Of a stretch of 64,000 nucleotides of DNA, positions 1 through 11,448 are shown one piece after another (position 1 is the first letter of the stretch; the number at the start of each line of letters is the position of its first letter). Source of the DNA: Xiphophorus maculatus. Lineage: Eukaryota; Chordata; Actinopteri; Cyprinodontiformes; Poeciliidae. A program made the position numbers and the translations under genes. The stretch is taken from assembly GCF_002775205.1 (NCBI RefSeq), contig NC_036456.1, positions 24,007,968 through 24,071,967 on the forward strand, in the 5' to 3' direction. The notes beneath the pieces are model-generated. The model was given only the letters and a program-made list of their open reading frames with translations, made no database searches and was not told where the DNA came from.

Positions 1-432
1 ACCCACAGGAGAAAGGCTTCTCACCTGTGTGAATTTTCATGTGCCGAGTTAAAGTATGTTTTTCACTGTAACTCTTTCCACAAGTCCCACAAGAAAAAGG
101 CCGCTCATCTTTGTGAATTCTTATGTGTCTCAGCAAGATATCTTTTTGAGAAAAGGTTTCATCACAAATTTTACAAGAATATAATTTTTGCCCTGCGTGA
201 GCTTTCTTGTGCTTTTCTTGTTTTGAAGTGTCAGTTCTGCCTTCCTGCTCTTTGGTTTTCTCGTATTTCTCCTTTTGTTTCTGTTCTTCCTTTCTCTTTT
301 TTGCTGGGTGTTCAGAATTGATTCCTTCCTGATTCTCAGTTTCTGCAGAGCCATGAGAGATGAGTTGGTTCCTCTGTGGTTCTGTTTCATTGAGAACCTC
401 CTCCTCTTTACACACACAACATTGTGGGAGAT
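1..432 (-). CDS. C2H2 zinc-finger gene 1, finger exon (partial, runs off left edge)
   Basis: 5' part of the finger exon of a poly-zinc-finger DNA-binding protein. The acceptor AG lies at 433-434, and the exon opens in phase 1 with the linker [19 protein letters not shown]. An acidic/basic linker of about 80 residues follows, then one complete finger with the family-specific start [10 protein letters not shown], a second ([17 protein letters not shown]) and the start of a third. The frame is open from the acceptor to base 1. A two-codon deletion in the linker (ENQE where sisters have ENQNQE) is in frame. No ATG exists in this exon; translation must begin in exon 1. The nearest candidate exon 1 is 5659-5827, but a decayed finger exon (2512-3140) lies between, so the pairing is uncertain. 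Function (nuclear, sequence-specific DNA binding) is family knowledge. Confidence 0.85.
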
Positions 433-704
433 CTGGACAAAAAGACAAAACAAAAGCCTTTAAATGTCAATCAAACAAGGAATCCTTCACTTTAATCTCT
501 TGATGCATCAAAACAGGATTTTCTTGGGTTATTCTAAAATTATAATCTTACAAGAATTAACATTAACTCAACAAATGAGGTTCTTCTGACCAGAATGTAA
601 TTAGATGTGAGTCAAAATATGATATTATGGACCTCCAGGTGAGCAAACAAGATGGCGATAGCTTAACTTAGTGGCTTCCTGACAAATATTACAAAAAGTT
701 TTCT
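433..704. other. Intron start of zinc-finger gene 1
   Basis: Non-coding. Matches the interval just upstream of the other finger exons (for example 29516-29760) and, more distantly, 3150-3400 next to the decayed exon. No independent gene seen. Confidence 0.5.
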
Positions 705-936
705 TTCTCTATGTAGCTACACGATATACTGTATATGACATTAAAGAGTGACATAAAATGCCTTACGCAAAACACTAAATGGTTTTTTAATCTCAACCAT
801 TGATATTGTCAGACATTGCTCCACTCACACACTCAACACAAACTTTCAAAAGCACGACTAAATCTCAGCCTTTACTTTCCTGCAATTCGCAGCAGAATTG
901 GTAACAGTGGGGTGATTGTTGTTGTAGCAAACCCCC
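705..936 (+). repeat. Direct repeat, copy a (partner 2301-2499)
   Basis: Starts near the tract CTATGTAGCTACA and ends at GGGGTGATTGTTGTT. The same sequence recurs at 2301-2499 and, as a single copy, at about 29800-30025 in unit 3. Between the two copies lies the BEL/Pao remnant, so the retroelement piece and the repeat were probably rearranged together. Confidence 0.7.
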
Positions 937-1379
937 GCAACCCCTAAATGAAGTATTTTGGCTTGACTGATGAACAGTGAGGTTTATTGAACGTAAACCT
1001 TGAGTTTCACCATAAAAGCTGTATGCACAATCACACAAACAAAAAGACAGTGAAAGCTACAAAAACACGCTCTTACAACCAAACGTATCAACTAAAAATA
1101 ACGTTCACTACTAAAAATATTACAACAAATAAGTTGGGGTTATTTCCACTCCTGCCAAAATTATAACTAATTGGTTTACACAAGAACAGAGATAATTTTA
1201 ACAAAATAACCCATGTAGACATTACCTTAAAAACCTTCTAACAGAATAAAAACATGTCATGACTGTTCAGGTTATTTACAGTCAGGGTTTCACTATATCC
1301 ATGACTTCATAAAATCCTTAATGAAGTACCACTGAGTGACTGAAGGCATTCGGCGCACTGCTAACAGTCCTTAAACAGT

Positions 1380-2312
1380 CCAAGCTACATTGTGTGAAGG
1401 GAGGAGACGCTTCAAACGCTGTGCAGGTAGGTCACTCATTCTCATCCCTCTGGAGCTCTGCGAAGCCTGCGACCGATGACACACTGGCGGATAAATGAAG
1501 CAACAGTTCTGCTTATCTCAGGGATTCAATGACCAACCCATCTGATTTTCCTTATGGTGAATCCTTTTTCTTGGTGCTTTACTTTGCCGTGGTTTTGAGA
1601 TATGAAGAGTTTGCTTCGTTAATATTCCTTTGGGATCACATCTGGGTGCTTGAAGGAGTCCTTGAAAGATGGAAGTCGTCCTCCCACCTTGAGGAGACCG
1701 TCCATATCCATGACAACATCTAGTTAATGCAGTTTGTTGTGATGTGGTAGCTGGTTGCCTTTGGGTGTGGTAAGTGCAATGTTCACCCTGCATTCCTTTG
1801 TCGTGCACTTCTTCCACATCTTCAATTATATCATTCTTGTGTGCCACATAGTCCTTATTGTAACTTTCTTAATTGTTAAACCTTTGCTTTGAGTGTTTCA
1901 ATGCGATTTCTGCAGGCCTTTTATTATCTGATGGGTCTGACGTTTGTTTAAATGGAAGAGCCTTCTCACTGTGTCTTTGTTTGTTTTTCTGTACGTTTAT
2001 CCAGAAAAATGTGATTCTTTTGTGGGATTCTTTCATCCTTTACCTTTCCATCCTTAACACTGATCATATCCATTAGTGCTACAGAAGACCGTTCCTTTAC
2101 CATAACTCTGTGGCACAGACTTGTTTCAGTTTCGTTTGACTCTGATGTGAAGCTACCAACAATGCTCCACCCTAGATCCATCTGTATAGCAAATGGCTCA
2201 TTGTCCTTTCCCAGTAGAACCTTTTTTGGAGCTAAAGCTCTGGCACAATTAAATCCAATAAGTAATTCAGCATTGCAACTCAGGAGAGGAGGTAACTTAT
2301 CCTCTATGTAGC
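1380..2312 (-). mobile_element. BEL/Pao LTR retrotransposon pol remnant
   Basis: Read on the minus strand, about 2310-2150 translates to a segment containing ELLIGFNCARALAP and a following DLGWSIVG, recognisable as the region between aspartic protease and reverse transcriptase of BEL/Pao polyproteins. Further along, about 1710-1620 gives DGLLKVGGRLPSF and about 1510-1390 gives TVASFIRQCVI and MSDLPAQRLK, matching the integrase zinc-binding region and start of the integrase core. The reverse transcriptase between them is absent, and the second cysteine of the integrase zinc motif is Gly. Stops and frameshifts interrupt it. The flanking 940-1380 is AT-rich and could be further element sequence. 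Clade from motif memory; no LTRs identified. Confidence 0.6.
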
Positions 2313-2499
2313 TACAGGATATACAGTATATCACATTAAAGAATGACATAAAATGCCTAACACAAAACACTAACTGGTTTTTTAATCTCAACCTTTGATA
2401 TTGTCAGACATTGCTCCACTCACACACTCAACACAAACTTTCAGCCTTTACTTTCCTGCGATTCGCAGCAGAATTGGTAACAGTGGGGTGATTGTTGTT
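2301..2499 (+). repeat. Direct repeat, copy b (partner 705-936)
   Basis: Same sequence as 705-936 with a short internal deletion of the AAAGCACGACTAAATC tract after CAAACTTTC. Confidence 0.7.
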
Positions 2500-2511
2500 A
2501 ACATAAAGAAA

Positions 2512-3140
2512 TTAATGGCAAAATGATCCTATGTTATGTTGCTGATTTAAGAAAAGCAGGGTTTCACAAGAAAAAGCCTTTTCACCTGTGTGAATCTTCA
2601 TGTGATAAATTAAACTATTCTTTTGACTGAAACTTTTTCCACAGGTTGAAAATGTTAACGACTTCTTGTGTGAAGTCAAGCAAACATTTAGAGAGAAGGT
2701 TTTATCACAAACTTTACAAGAATATAATTGTTGGACTCTGTGAGCTTTCATGTGCCTTTTTTAGTTTGAACAATCAGTTTTACCTTTCTGGCATCTTTTG
2801 TTGTGTTTCTGTTCTTCATCTCTCTTTTCTCCTGAGTCCTCAGAATTGCTTCCTTCCTGATCCTGGTTCTCATCCTCAGCAGAGCCATGAGAGATGAGTT
2901 GGTTCCTCTGTGGTTCTGTTTCATTGTGGATTCTTTGCACATTAAGAGAATTCACCAAAATGTCATCAGTCTCTTGTTTCAGCACAAGCTGCTCTTCATC
3001 CTGACTGATGCAGAGTTGCTTCTCTTCCTCTTTGAACTCTTGATGTTCTGGTTCTTCTTTATCTGAAGTGGACTTCCTCTCCTGGTTGCTGAATTCATTG
3101 AGAACCTCCTCCTCTTTACACACCCAGCACTGTGGTAGAT
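2512..3140 (-). pseudogene. Decayed sister zinc-finger exon retaining the ancestral linker
   Basis: Acceptor AG at 3141-3142, same phase and opening ([15 protein letters not shown]) as the intact finger exons. A single in-frame TAA at 2761-2763 separates the linker from the fingers; both sides are otherwise in one frame. The fingers are decayed: an initial CKVCDKTFSLN finger missing its second half, one intact finger (CGKSFSQKNSLIYH) and a broken third ending CETLLF. Unlike every array gene, its linker keeps a 58-residue acidic segment (between VLNE and TEPQRNQ) including QLVLKQETDDI, a motif I associate with the full-length linker of this fish family. It is therefore probably an older branch that preserves the pre-deletion structure. 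Non-functional as a finger protein; splicing to it would give a linker-only product. Confidence 0.8.
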
Positions 3141-5289
3141 CTGCACAGATACACAAAACAAAAGCTTTTAAATGTGAGTAAAAGAAGGAGGTATTGATTT
3201 TAACCACTTAACGCCTTTTCAAGTTATTCAAAGACAAAAATTACAAATTTATAAGTATGAAAATTAATTTAAGCAATTTAGTCCTTCTGACGGGAATGGA
3301 TATAGAAATCAATACTATGGATCTGCAGGTGAGAAAGCAAGATGGCGACAGCTTAACCTAGTGGCTCCCCAACAAAAATATTCCAAACAGCAGCTTGATT
3401 TAATCAAGCTTAATACCATAGAGTCTTAAACGTAGTTCTATACTGAAAACATTTAATACATAGAACAGTTTGTTTTCCAATGCACATTAAAGAATAAATA
3501 AGAGTTTCTTGTTTTTATTCCAGCCATCATTTCATAATCTTCTTTTCTTTATCACTGAAACGACAAAAATTAAAGTTGTAAACAACTTCGAAAAGCCCTT
3601 GTACTTCAGCAACGCTCTGGCGAATGTCGCTTCACCATTCCAATCCTACCAATGAGCGAAGCTCTGATCAGGTTTCTGTTGTCGATTCCAATACCAATCA
3701 CGCATGAGGGCCGATCATTGCCGATCAACCTGGATTGGCTGTTAGCTTTTTTTGCGCTACGTATAAATGCTACTATGTTATCTGGCAAAATGAAAAAATG
3801 ATCTGGCAATAATGTCACCGGATTTGGACAAAAAACATGGAAAATACTTGCAGCCCAATACAGCAGCCATTAAGTCAAAAAGACAACTGAAAAACCTGCA
3901 ATCAGCAAAATAACATTTAACAGTATGGGCCTCAGTAGCCTAAATTATACATATGTCAAATAAATCTCATAACAGTGCCTATATCAAATAATATCAAATA
4001 AAAGAAGAAAACATTAATTCAAAGTCAAATGCAGGTTGCATTCAATAAACATCCCTAAGTTGCTAAATCAAAACTTTCTGAGAGCAGGTCCAGCTGATTA
4101 ATGCTGGTTCTGGTTGGTTGTTTCTGACCAAGCTGAGTAATTCTGCAGAACACAGGAGGAGGCACAGGAGCTTTTTATTCAGAGATTATCTGTCTCATGT
4201 TAGGACAGCAAACTTCTTAATACATATGTAAAAAGTAGTTTTTTAAGCTGCAGCTTTAAGCAGACGTTCAATGTGAGAGTTTAATGTCTGGTGGAGGTCG
4301 AACGGCGATACGTCTGCGAAATATCAGTAGAGCATAGCGGTGGTTCAACAGCGAGAGCAGAACTCAGCGTCTTCCACTGCTGGTCCAATGATTTTAGTTA
4401 TTTTTTGTGTTATTTGTTTAGTCTCTGACCGTCATGCTCATCCGGCTGAGTGTTGGTAGTTGTGTGATGCTTTACCTGCTGCCTAATCGCTCTGGATGTC
4501 TTTTTTTTCCTGCAGTGAGCCTTGATAACTCACCAAACCCACTCTGTGTTTGATTTTTGCATGTCATATTAAATCGTGTTGATGCATTTTGACGTCGTTC
4601 ACCTTCCAGGTATTTTTCCGTCACTACATGCAAACTTCCCCTTTCACTCTCAGAGCATTAAAGTTCCACACAACATCACTTAGGATTTGTTGCCGCATGT
4701 TTTCGCAGTGTGAAGGAAAGAGGAGATCAGCTGCACAGAGGGTCTCTGCAGGCTGCCAAGTGAGATACAGGTGATCAGCAACAAAAAACAGTGATCAGCG
4801 ATCACATACTTTTTCACGTTAATCGGCTGATCGACAGCCACTGATAAGCGGAATTGCAATAAGCAATTGAGAATGACTCTTTGTTATGTTCAGTCAGTCT
4901 CAGTTTAGCTCCGTGGAGAATATTCAATATTTGTCAGGAACCTAACGTTCAAGTTAAAGCCACTTCCTGTTTGGTGGCACAGGAACAATTAAGACTTCCT
5001 GTAGAAATTTACACTTTAAATTATTACGCATTATTATACAGTGGTTGAAGTGGGTGATGTCAGGACAGTCAGAATAAGTTCTGCTAGGCGATGAATTGTC
5101 CCAGAAATTATTGCGGTAAACGATAATATTGTTGTTTTGAGACCAATTTCAAAAGTAACATAATGTTAATAATAATGTAAGAACACATGTTGCAACAAAT
5201 AAAAAAAAGTTAAGAAATCTCTATAAACAAAACTGTCTTTCAAAAAAGGGCTGGTTAAATCATGATTGTTCCTCATATTTCATTTCTTA

Positions 5290-5290
<1 letters not shown>
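3141..5290. other. Repeat-rich intron or intergenic DNA
   Basis: No coding region supported. 3150-3400 resembles the intron start of gene 1. 3600-3760 and 4760-4860 carry GATC-rich tracts (GATCAGCGATCAC; CCGATCATTGCCGATC) reminiscent of fish DNA-transposon ends, but no paired termini could be defined. Confidence 0.4.

Positions 5291-5291
<1 letters not shown>

Positions 5292-5338
<47 letters not shown>
5292..5338. repeat. (CA)n microsatellite
   Basis: Uninterrupted CA dinucleotide run of about 23 units, typical of fish genomes. Confidence 0.97.
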
Positions 5339-5341
<3 letters not shown>

Positions 5342-5658
5342 CAGATCTGAGTATAAATACTTCCTGCTCTCAGCGAGAGTTGGGCGTTTCTGTGAAAATA
5401 TTGAGAATATTATTTGTGTAAAGCCCAGAACCCTCCAACGTTGGCCCAAATGAAGCAGACATAAACGCCAGCTTTGGCCGAAAAACAACCGTTTCTACCT
5501 CTTTCCCGCCGTGCTCTTGTTTTAACATCCTCCTGTAAATATTCCGTGTTATGCAGCAGCACCCCTCCACTCTGACAGCCGCACCGGACGGAGACATCTC
5601 CCGTATTCTCAGATCCAAACCATGACACGGCTGACTAAAACGTGAAGGTGTTTCGTAC

Positions 5659-5827
5659 CTATCCGGTGTAAGATGATCCTCGGTATCCGGGTAAAATCCA
5701 TCAGTCTGCGCTGATCCTCCATCTCTTCCTCCATCTTAACGTTGATTTCTTTCCACTCTGTGAATGTTTCTCCAGCAGGAGTTACCTGCTCGTTGATAAA
5801 CTCTCTCTGAGGCGGAACTGAAGATAT
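5659..5827 (-). CDS. Zinc-finger exon 1, unit 1, start codon lost
   Basis: First coding exon of the fish finger family: 56 codons plus one base, ending ...LHRI before a GT donor at 5657-5658 (phase 1, so the junction makes Asp with exon 2). The peptide (PPQREFINEQ, then EEEMEDQRRLMDF) is predicted helical and is the N-terminal module of this family. Here the initiator is ATA instead of ATG (5825-5827), the same change as in unit 4. An in-frame ATG at codon 32, in context AAGATGG, could start a 25-residue shortened N-terminus. The nearest acceptor is the decayed exon at 3140; the gene 1 acceptor is at 432. The gene may be impaired or may use the internal start. Confidence 0.7.
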
Positions 5828-6010
5828 TTTCACTGAAAACACGGAAATATTTACCGAAAACACCAAACCTGTCTTCAAACTACCTTCTAAGAGGAGCTAA
5901 TGCTACCTCGTGAGCTCCGTAGCTTCCTGTGTGTTTCACTTTGGCTGCACTGAAGAAACTGTAAACGATTTTTAGTTCCCGCTTGAATTTTCCGCTTTGA
6001 GCCTCCTCTC
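5828..6010 (-). promoter_or_regulatory. Putative 5' UTR/promoter block of unit 1 zinc-finger gene
   Basis: About 180 bp immediately upstream of exon 1 that is nearly identical in all five units (compare 13049-13261) while flanks diverge. Contains CTACCTTCTAAGAGGAGC and CTGAAGAAACTG. Inferred from conservation and position. Confidence 0.35.
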
Positions 6011-7125
6011 AACATAAAGTTATATTAAATATTTTACAACATTAATAAAAGGTTCATATATTTCAGTGAGTGAAACACAGTATTAAAGTAATTACACAAA
6101 CACACGGATGTTTCCAAGCCTTTTATTTCTGTTAATTATGAGGATTTTCCACATTTAATGGAAACACAGCATTTATGATTAGAATAATACATCATACTGA
6201 CACTAATGAAAAAAAGAATTATTTAAAAATGTGAGCTTGGAGTCAGTTATCAGAAAATACTTTTAATCTTACAAAAGAACCATATTAGAAGGTATTTTAA
6301 TTTCTTGTGTGTGATCGTTTCAGCTTGTGAAACAGAGTCTAATATTATAGTTTTGTATTTTGTGTATCAGTTTTGAAGTTAAACAGTAAATGGCTACATA
6401 TATTATAGAGGAACGTGGAGAATTGTTGTGATCGTTTTAGCTTGTAAAACAGTCTAAGTGGTATCAAAACGTGCGGCTCAATCCCGGCATTTAGCTATTA
6501 CTGTTATTGGGAATCGGAGTTACGATGGCGACGTAAAAAGCTAAAAACGAGCAAAATTTCCAACTGCAGAAACACAGAGCATAACTGAAACCAACTGCCG
6601 CCCCTTTAGAGTGAGAAATGAAGTGGATTTTTGACCCCAAAACAATTTAGAAATCGCCGTCACGCCCACAAATATCGCCCGATTGGTGTCAAACTCGGTC
6701 ATGACATCGATACGCATGCCTGCTCCGGTAAAATGTTTTCAAAATTTCTCTAGGGCTTACGGTTTTCTGACAAGGTGCGTCAGAGCGAAATCATGCGGCA
6801 GGGTAACTGACGCTCTCCCAGATTCACTTCCATGTATTTCTGAAAAATTTCAGAACTCGGCGCACACCATCTATGTCTCATCACTGTTATTACTGAGAGT
6901 GAGGTAGAGATATGAATCGCGGGCAACAAATAGCCCTCTCATACGCTTCAAACTGTTTTATAAAATATCTTTCAAATGCAAAAGATATTTCTGACTTGTT
7001 TTTGTGTCACATTACAGTATTGTAGATCGTCTGCAATGTTATCTCTGGATACAGTAACTGAAATGTGCATGAAACGTCCATAAAGATGTAGTTTCTGACA
7101 ATGCAGAATTAATTAATAACTAATG
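6011..7125. other. Conserved non-coding block shared by units 1 and 4
   Basis: 6011-6950 matches 46570-47500 with few changes, including the tract CGCCGTCACGCCCACAAATA. No long open frame is shared. It occupies the place where units 2, 3 and 5 carry the coiled-coil gene. 6960-7125 matches 49190-49355. Confidence 0.6.
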
Positions 7126-8044
7126 AAAACATTACATTTGAGATTAGAATATTAAATCAGACTAATTGATGAAAAAATACTTTTAATTTTGTAAAATGTA
7201 ATGAATGTGACATTTTTTGAAAACTGTCTTGAATTCTGATATTGAAGAAATGAAAAAAATTCAATTTGTGTAAAAACTCATGTTTTACTGTTATTGCAAG
7301 GATCTTTAGATGCTTTACTTAAAGCTGACATTTAAAAATATGGCAACAGTTAATGACGATGACAATCACTGAATAATCCATCAATATTTATTCAAGTCAA
7401 CAGTTGTTAAAAAGTATATTCTGCTCAAAATACTAGTGTATATTTTAACATACCTTTTTAATAATATACTTTTCTTCTCATAGCAAAGTGTAACAATGAC
7501 AAAAATTTGGGAAAATAAAAACCTCTTTGTGGTTAGCTCTAAATCAAAATCTGACCAGATCAAAATTATTTTAGAGATTTTTTTCAAACAAACATCAGAG
7601 TTTTATTTATGGAAAAACAAGAACATTTCACTGCTTTCATTTCTAAAGTATTTTACATCCAGTCATACACAGAAACTTCAAATAAAAGCTAAACTCAATT
7701 ATTCTACATGGTACAGAACTCCATGAAAACTGAAATGCACAGAAATTAATCCTGTCTGAATGTGTTCCCCTCTTTAACTTCAGTATCTAATGGGATACTG
7801 ATGGGGATCTTAAGTACAAATACGACTGAGAATAAAAACAAAAAACTGGATTAAGGAAAACAAGCTGCTAGGCAAAAGTAGACCTCAGGTTTATCTTGGT
7901 CAGACAGTGAAAGACACAATCACAGTGAATCACTAGCAGCCTGCAAGAATCTGTTGACTTTAATATGTTCAACTTGCTGTTTACATCATCTGACCAGATT
8001 TTCCATAAGATTAGATGCCAAATTGGATCGGATCTGTTTTGGAC
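7126..8044 (-). other. 3' UTR/flank of zinc-finger gene 2
   Basis: About 920 bp following the stop codon, highly similar behind genes 3, 4 and 5 (26918-27833, 41660-42577, 49357-50272). Holds a candidate minus-strand polyadenylation hexamer (AATAAA complement at 7602-7607) and another near 7385. Short frames here are repeated but not gene-like. Confidence 0.6.
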
Positions 8045-9816
8045 CTATGGATTCTCATCAGAGTGAGTCTTCATGTGACGAGATAAATAACTTCTGTTAC
8101 TGTAACTTTTTCCACAACTCCAACATGAGAATGGCTTCTCACCTGTGTGAATTGTCATATGATCATTTAAAGTTCTTTTCAGGGTGAAACTTTTTCCACA
8201 AGTCCCACAAGAGAAAGGCTTCTCACCTGTGTGAATTCTCAGGTGATAAGATAATTGTTCTTTTTGTGTGAAACTTTTTCCACAACTCCCACAAGAGAAA
8301 GGCTTCTCTCCTGTGTGAATTCTCATGTGAACTTTTAAAACACCTTTTTGAGAGAAACGTTTTCCACACGACCCACAAGAGAAAGACTTCTCACCCGTGT
8401 GAATTCTCATGTGAACTTTTAAAACACCTTTTTGAGAGAAACGTTTTCCACACGACCCACAAGAGAAAGGCTTCTCATCTGTGTGAATTCTCATGTGATT
8501 AGTTAAAGTATGTTTTTCACTGTAACTCTTTCCACAGATCCCACAAGAGAAAGGCTTCTCACCTGTGTGAATTCTCATGTGATGAGTTAAAGTACGTTTT
8601 TCACTGTAACTCTTTCCGCAGATCCCACAAGCGAAAGGCTTCTCACCTGTGTGAATTCTCATGTGATGAGTTAAAGTTCGTTTTTCACTGTAACTCTTTC
8701 CACAGATCCCACAAGCGAAAGGCTTCTCACCTGTGTGAATTCTAATGTGCCGAGTTAAAGTCCCTCTTTCACTGTAACTCTTTCCACAGGTCCCACATGA
8801 GAAGGGCCTCTCACCTGTGTGAACCTTCATATGAGCATTTAAATGAGTTTTTAGGGAGAAACCTCTTCCACAAGACCCACAAGAGAAAGGCCTCTCACCA
8901 TTGTGAATTTTCATATGAACATTTAAATAACCTTTGCGAGAGAAACTTCTTCCACAAGACCCACAAGAGAAAGGCTTCTCATCTGTGTGAGTTATCATGT
9001 GGACATTTAAATTAGTTTTTAGGGAGAAACTTCTTCCACAAGACCCACATGAGAAAGGCTTCTCACCTGTGTGAGTTTTCATGTGGACATTTAGAACGTC
9101 CTTTCGAGAGAAACTCTTTCCACAGGATCCACAGGAGAAAGGCTTCTCACCTGTGTGAATTCTCATGTGAACATTTAAATTAGTTTTTAGGGAGAAACCT
9201 CTTCCACAAGACCCACAAGAGAAAGGCCTCTCACCATTGTGAATTTTCATATGAACATTTAAATAATCTTTGCGAGAGAAACTTCTTCCACAAGACCCAC
9301 AAGAGAAAGGCTTCTCATCTGTGTGAATTCTCATGTGGACATTTAAATTAGTTTTTAGGGAGAAACTTCTTCCACAAGACCCACAAGAGAAAGGCTTCTC
9401 ACCTGTGTGAGTTTTCATGTGGACATTTAGAACGTCCTTTCGAGAGAAACTCTTTCCACAGGATCCACAGGAGAAAGGCCGCTCATCTTTGTGAATTCTT
9501 CTGTGTCTTAGCAAGATATTGTTTCGAGAAAAGTTTTTATCACAAATTTTACAAGAATATAATTTTTGCCCTGCGTGAGCTTTCTTGTGCTTTTCTTGTT
9601 TTGAAGTGTCAGTTCTGCCTTCCTGCTCTTTGGTTTTCTCATATTTCTCCTTTTGTTTTTGTTCTTCCTTTCTCTTTTTTCCTGGGTCTTCAGAATTGAT
9701 TCCTTCCTGATTTTGGTTCTCAGTTTCTGCAGAGCCATGAGAGATGAGTTGGTTCCTCTGTGGTTCTGTTTCATTGAGAACCTCCTCCTCTTCACACACA
9801 CAACATTGTGGAAGAT
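8045..9816 (-). CDS. C2H2 zinc-finger gene 2, finger exon (18 fingers)
   Basis: Large terminal exon of a predicted nuclear DNA-binding protein. Acceptor AG at 9817-9818; phase-1 junction to exon 1 at 12880-13048 gives HRI-D-LPQ. With exon 1 the protein is about 646 residues. Layout in the joined protein: N-terminal helical module 1-56; acidic then Lys-rich linker to about 140; 18 tandem C2H2 fingers of 28 residues with TGEKPF-type linkers; short tail HSDENP. The first finger ([12 protein letters not shown]) is a family-specific variant. Contact positions (-1,2,3,6) vary, for example R-D-Y-V in [10 protein letters not shown] and E-H-T-N in [10 protein letters not shown]. Fingers 2-5 and 6-9 are near-repeats, showing internal duplication. 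No KRAB, BTB or SCAN domain is visible. DNA target unknown. Confidence 0.93.
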
Positions 9817-9909
9817 CTGGAGAAAAAGACAAAACAAAAGCCTTTAAATGTCAATCAAACAAGGAAGTCTTCATTTTAATATTTTGTTGGATAAAAACAG
9901 GATTTTTTT

Positions 9910-10262
9910 CTGGCTCTGGAAAGAGGTTCTGCAGCATCCGGTGCAGGTCCACCAGGTTCCGAAACAGCTTTTTCCCACTTGCCATCAGACTGCTGAACTC
10001 TTAACTGGACTGCACTCAAAATCTGGTCTCCACTTCATACCATGCACATGTACAGAGCTAAATAACTTCCATTTTACTGTCAGTCCTGCTCTTTATATTT
10101 TATATTCATATTTATATTCATATTTTATACTGTATTTTATTTTATTCTGGAGTAACCTCACAACATTGGAACCTCAAAACATTGTCCTGAGCCGTATGCA
10201 ACGAAATTTCGTTCTGTATACACCCTGTGCATGCAAAATGACAATAAAGTCAGTCTAAGTCT
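9910..10262 (+). mobile_element. LINE 3'-end fragment
   Basis: About 350 bp inserted after AGGATTTTT in the intron, present in units 2, 4 and 5 and absent from units 1 and 3. Encodes the LINE-tail-like peptide LFPTCHQTAELL and ends in GACAATAAAGTCAGTCTAAGTCT with an (AAGTCT)n-like tail, as in 5'-truncated non-LTR elements. Family not assigned. Confidence 0.55.
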
Positions 10263-10280
10263 ATTTGACTATTTTGTTGA

Positions 10281-11368
10281 TGTAACCAGGATAATTTTTC
10301 TATACTAGATTTAGTTATTTTATTTTTTATTTTGTTAGATTTAATTTATTTTTATTTAAAAGTTTAATTAAAATCCCCCTTTAATTTATTTAACACCAAC
10401 CAGGTGAGAACAACATTGTTCTCGCGCGGGTTTGACGTCATGTGACAGCTGCACGTCAGCGTCCTAAATTGACAGCTACGGCTTATATGGCTGCTAACCG
10501 CACCTTAGATAGGAAACGCTGTCAGACCCTGACGTACAGGTAGGCTTCTGGTCTGTTCCCAAAGCGGTTTTCAGATATCTATTGTATATTCTTCAATCGT
10601 GTACCTCTGTTAACTTGCAGACGGGTGATTAATCAACTGAACGTTGTAAAGATCACGGTTGGTCAAGAGGGAACTGGTGAGTGTTTGCTCGGGAGCTAGC
10701 ATGCTAGCGCTAGTCTCCCCAGCCTGTTGTAATTATACACCGATCTAAAGCACATTCAAATTGAAATGCTTACTGAAACTATTGTGTAAAAATACTGTTT
10801 TGCATAAGTTGCATTTAATTATTATGTAAACTCCTGCAATTATAAGAAAAACACATGTACATGTAAATTGATTATTTAGGCCTGTTTACACAGGCCAGGT
10901 GTATTGCAGATCCCTCGCTCAAGGAGTGGCTGAAGGGTCTGGAATACAGCAAGGATTGTCTGGCTTCATGCTGACCAGACTGGCGAGCTAACCGTTTAAG
11001 CGGATCCGGAAATACAACACCTATTATCTGAGGAAACTCTTCCGAACTGGTTGGAAATTCAGCTCAACAAGTCTTCACTGAAGGAATTGGATTATTATTA
11101 TTATTTTGTTTTTCCCTTTCATCATCAACAAAGACTGGTTGACTTCCTTGGTGTAAGGAACTCTTTTGGACTCTAAACTGTGGACTAACTTGTACATATT
11201 GTAAATATTAATACAACTCACCAATTTTTGCACCATCTAACTGTCTCTGTGTTTTTACAAATTGCCACCTCCTCCAGCAGACGAACTAGTTTTTAAGGGA
11301 TCACTTGGATTGATTTTAATTTGGATTATTTCAAATTCTACTAATCCTAGCATGTAACACGGGTTACA
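10281..11368 (+). mobile_element. LTR of an LTR retrotransposon
   Basis: Starts TGTAACCAGG and ends GGGTTACA, a TG...CA structure of about 1.09 kb. It is followed at once by TTACTTGGCGAGC, a plausible primer-binding region, and then by a gag-like frame. Units 4 and 5 lack it. A second LTR and target duplication were not found. Confidence 0.5.
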
Positions 11369-11448
11369 TTACTTGGCGAGCTAGCCAGGAGGTTGTTGGC
11401 ATTTTGTTAAACACATAATTTTTTTTTTCTCCTTCTGTCATCATCAAT

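Noticed and set aside
9817..9832. Finger exon starting as its own gene with MSF upstream of the linker
   Set aside because: The codon is TTG and the sequence is the intron acceptor tract (TTTTCTCCAG); the exon 1 junction explains the frame.
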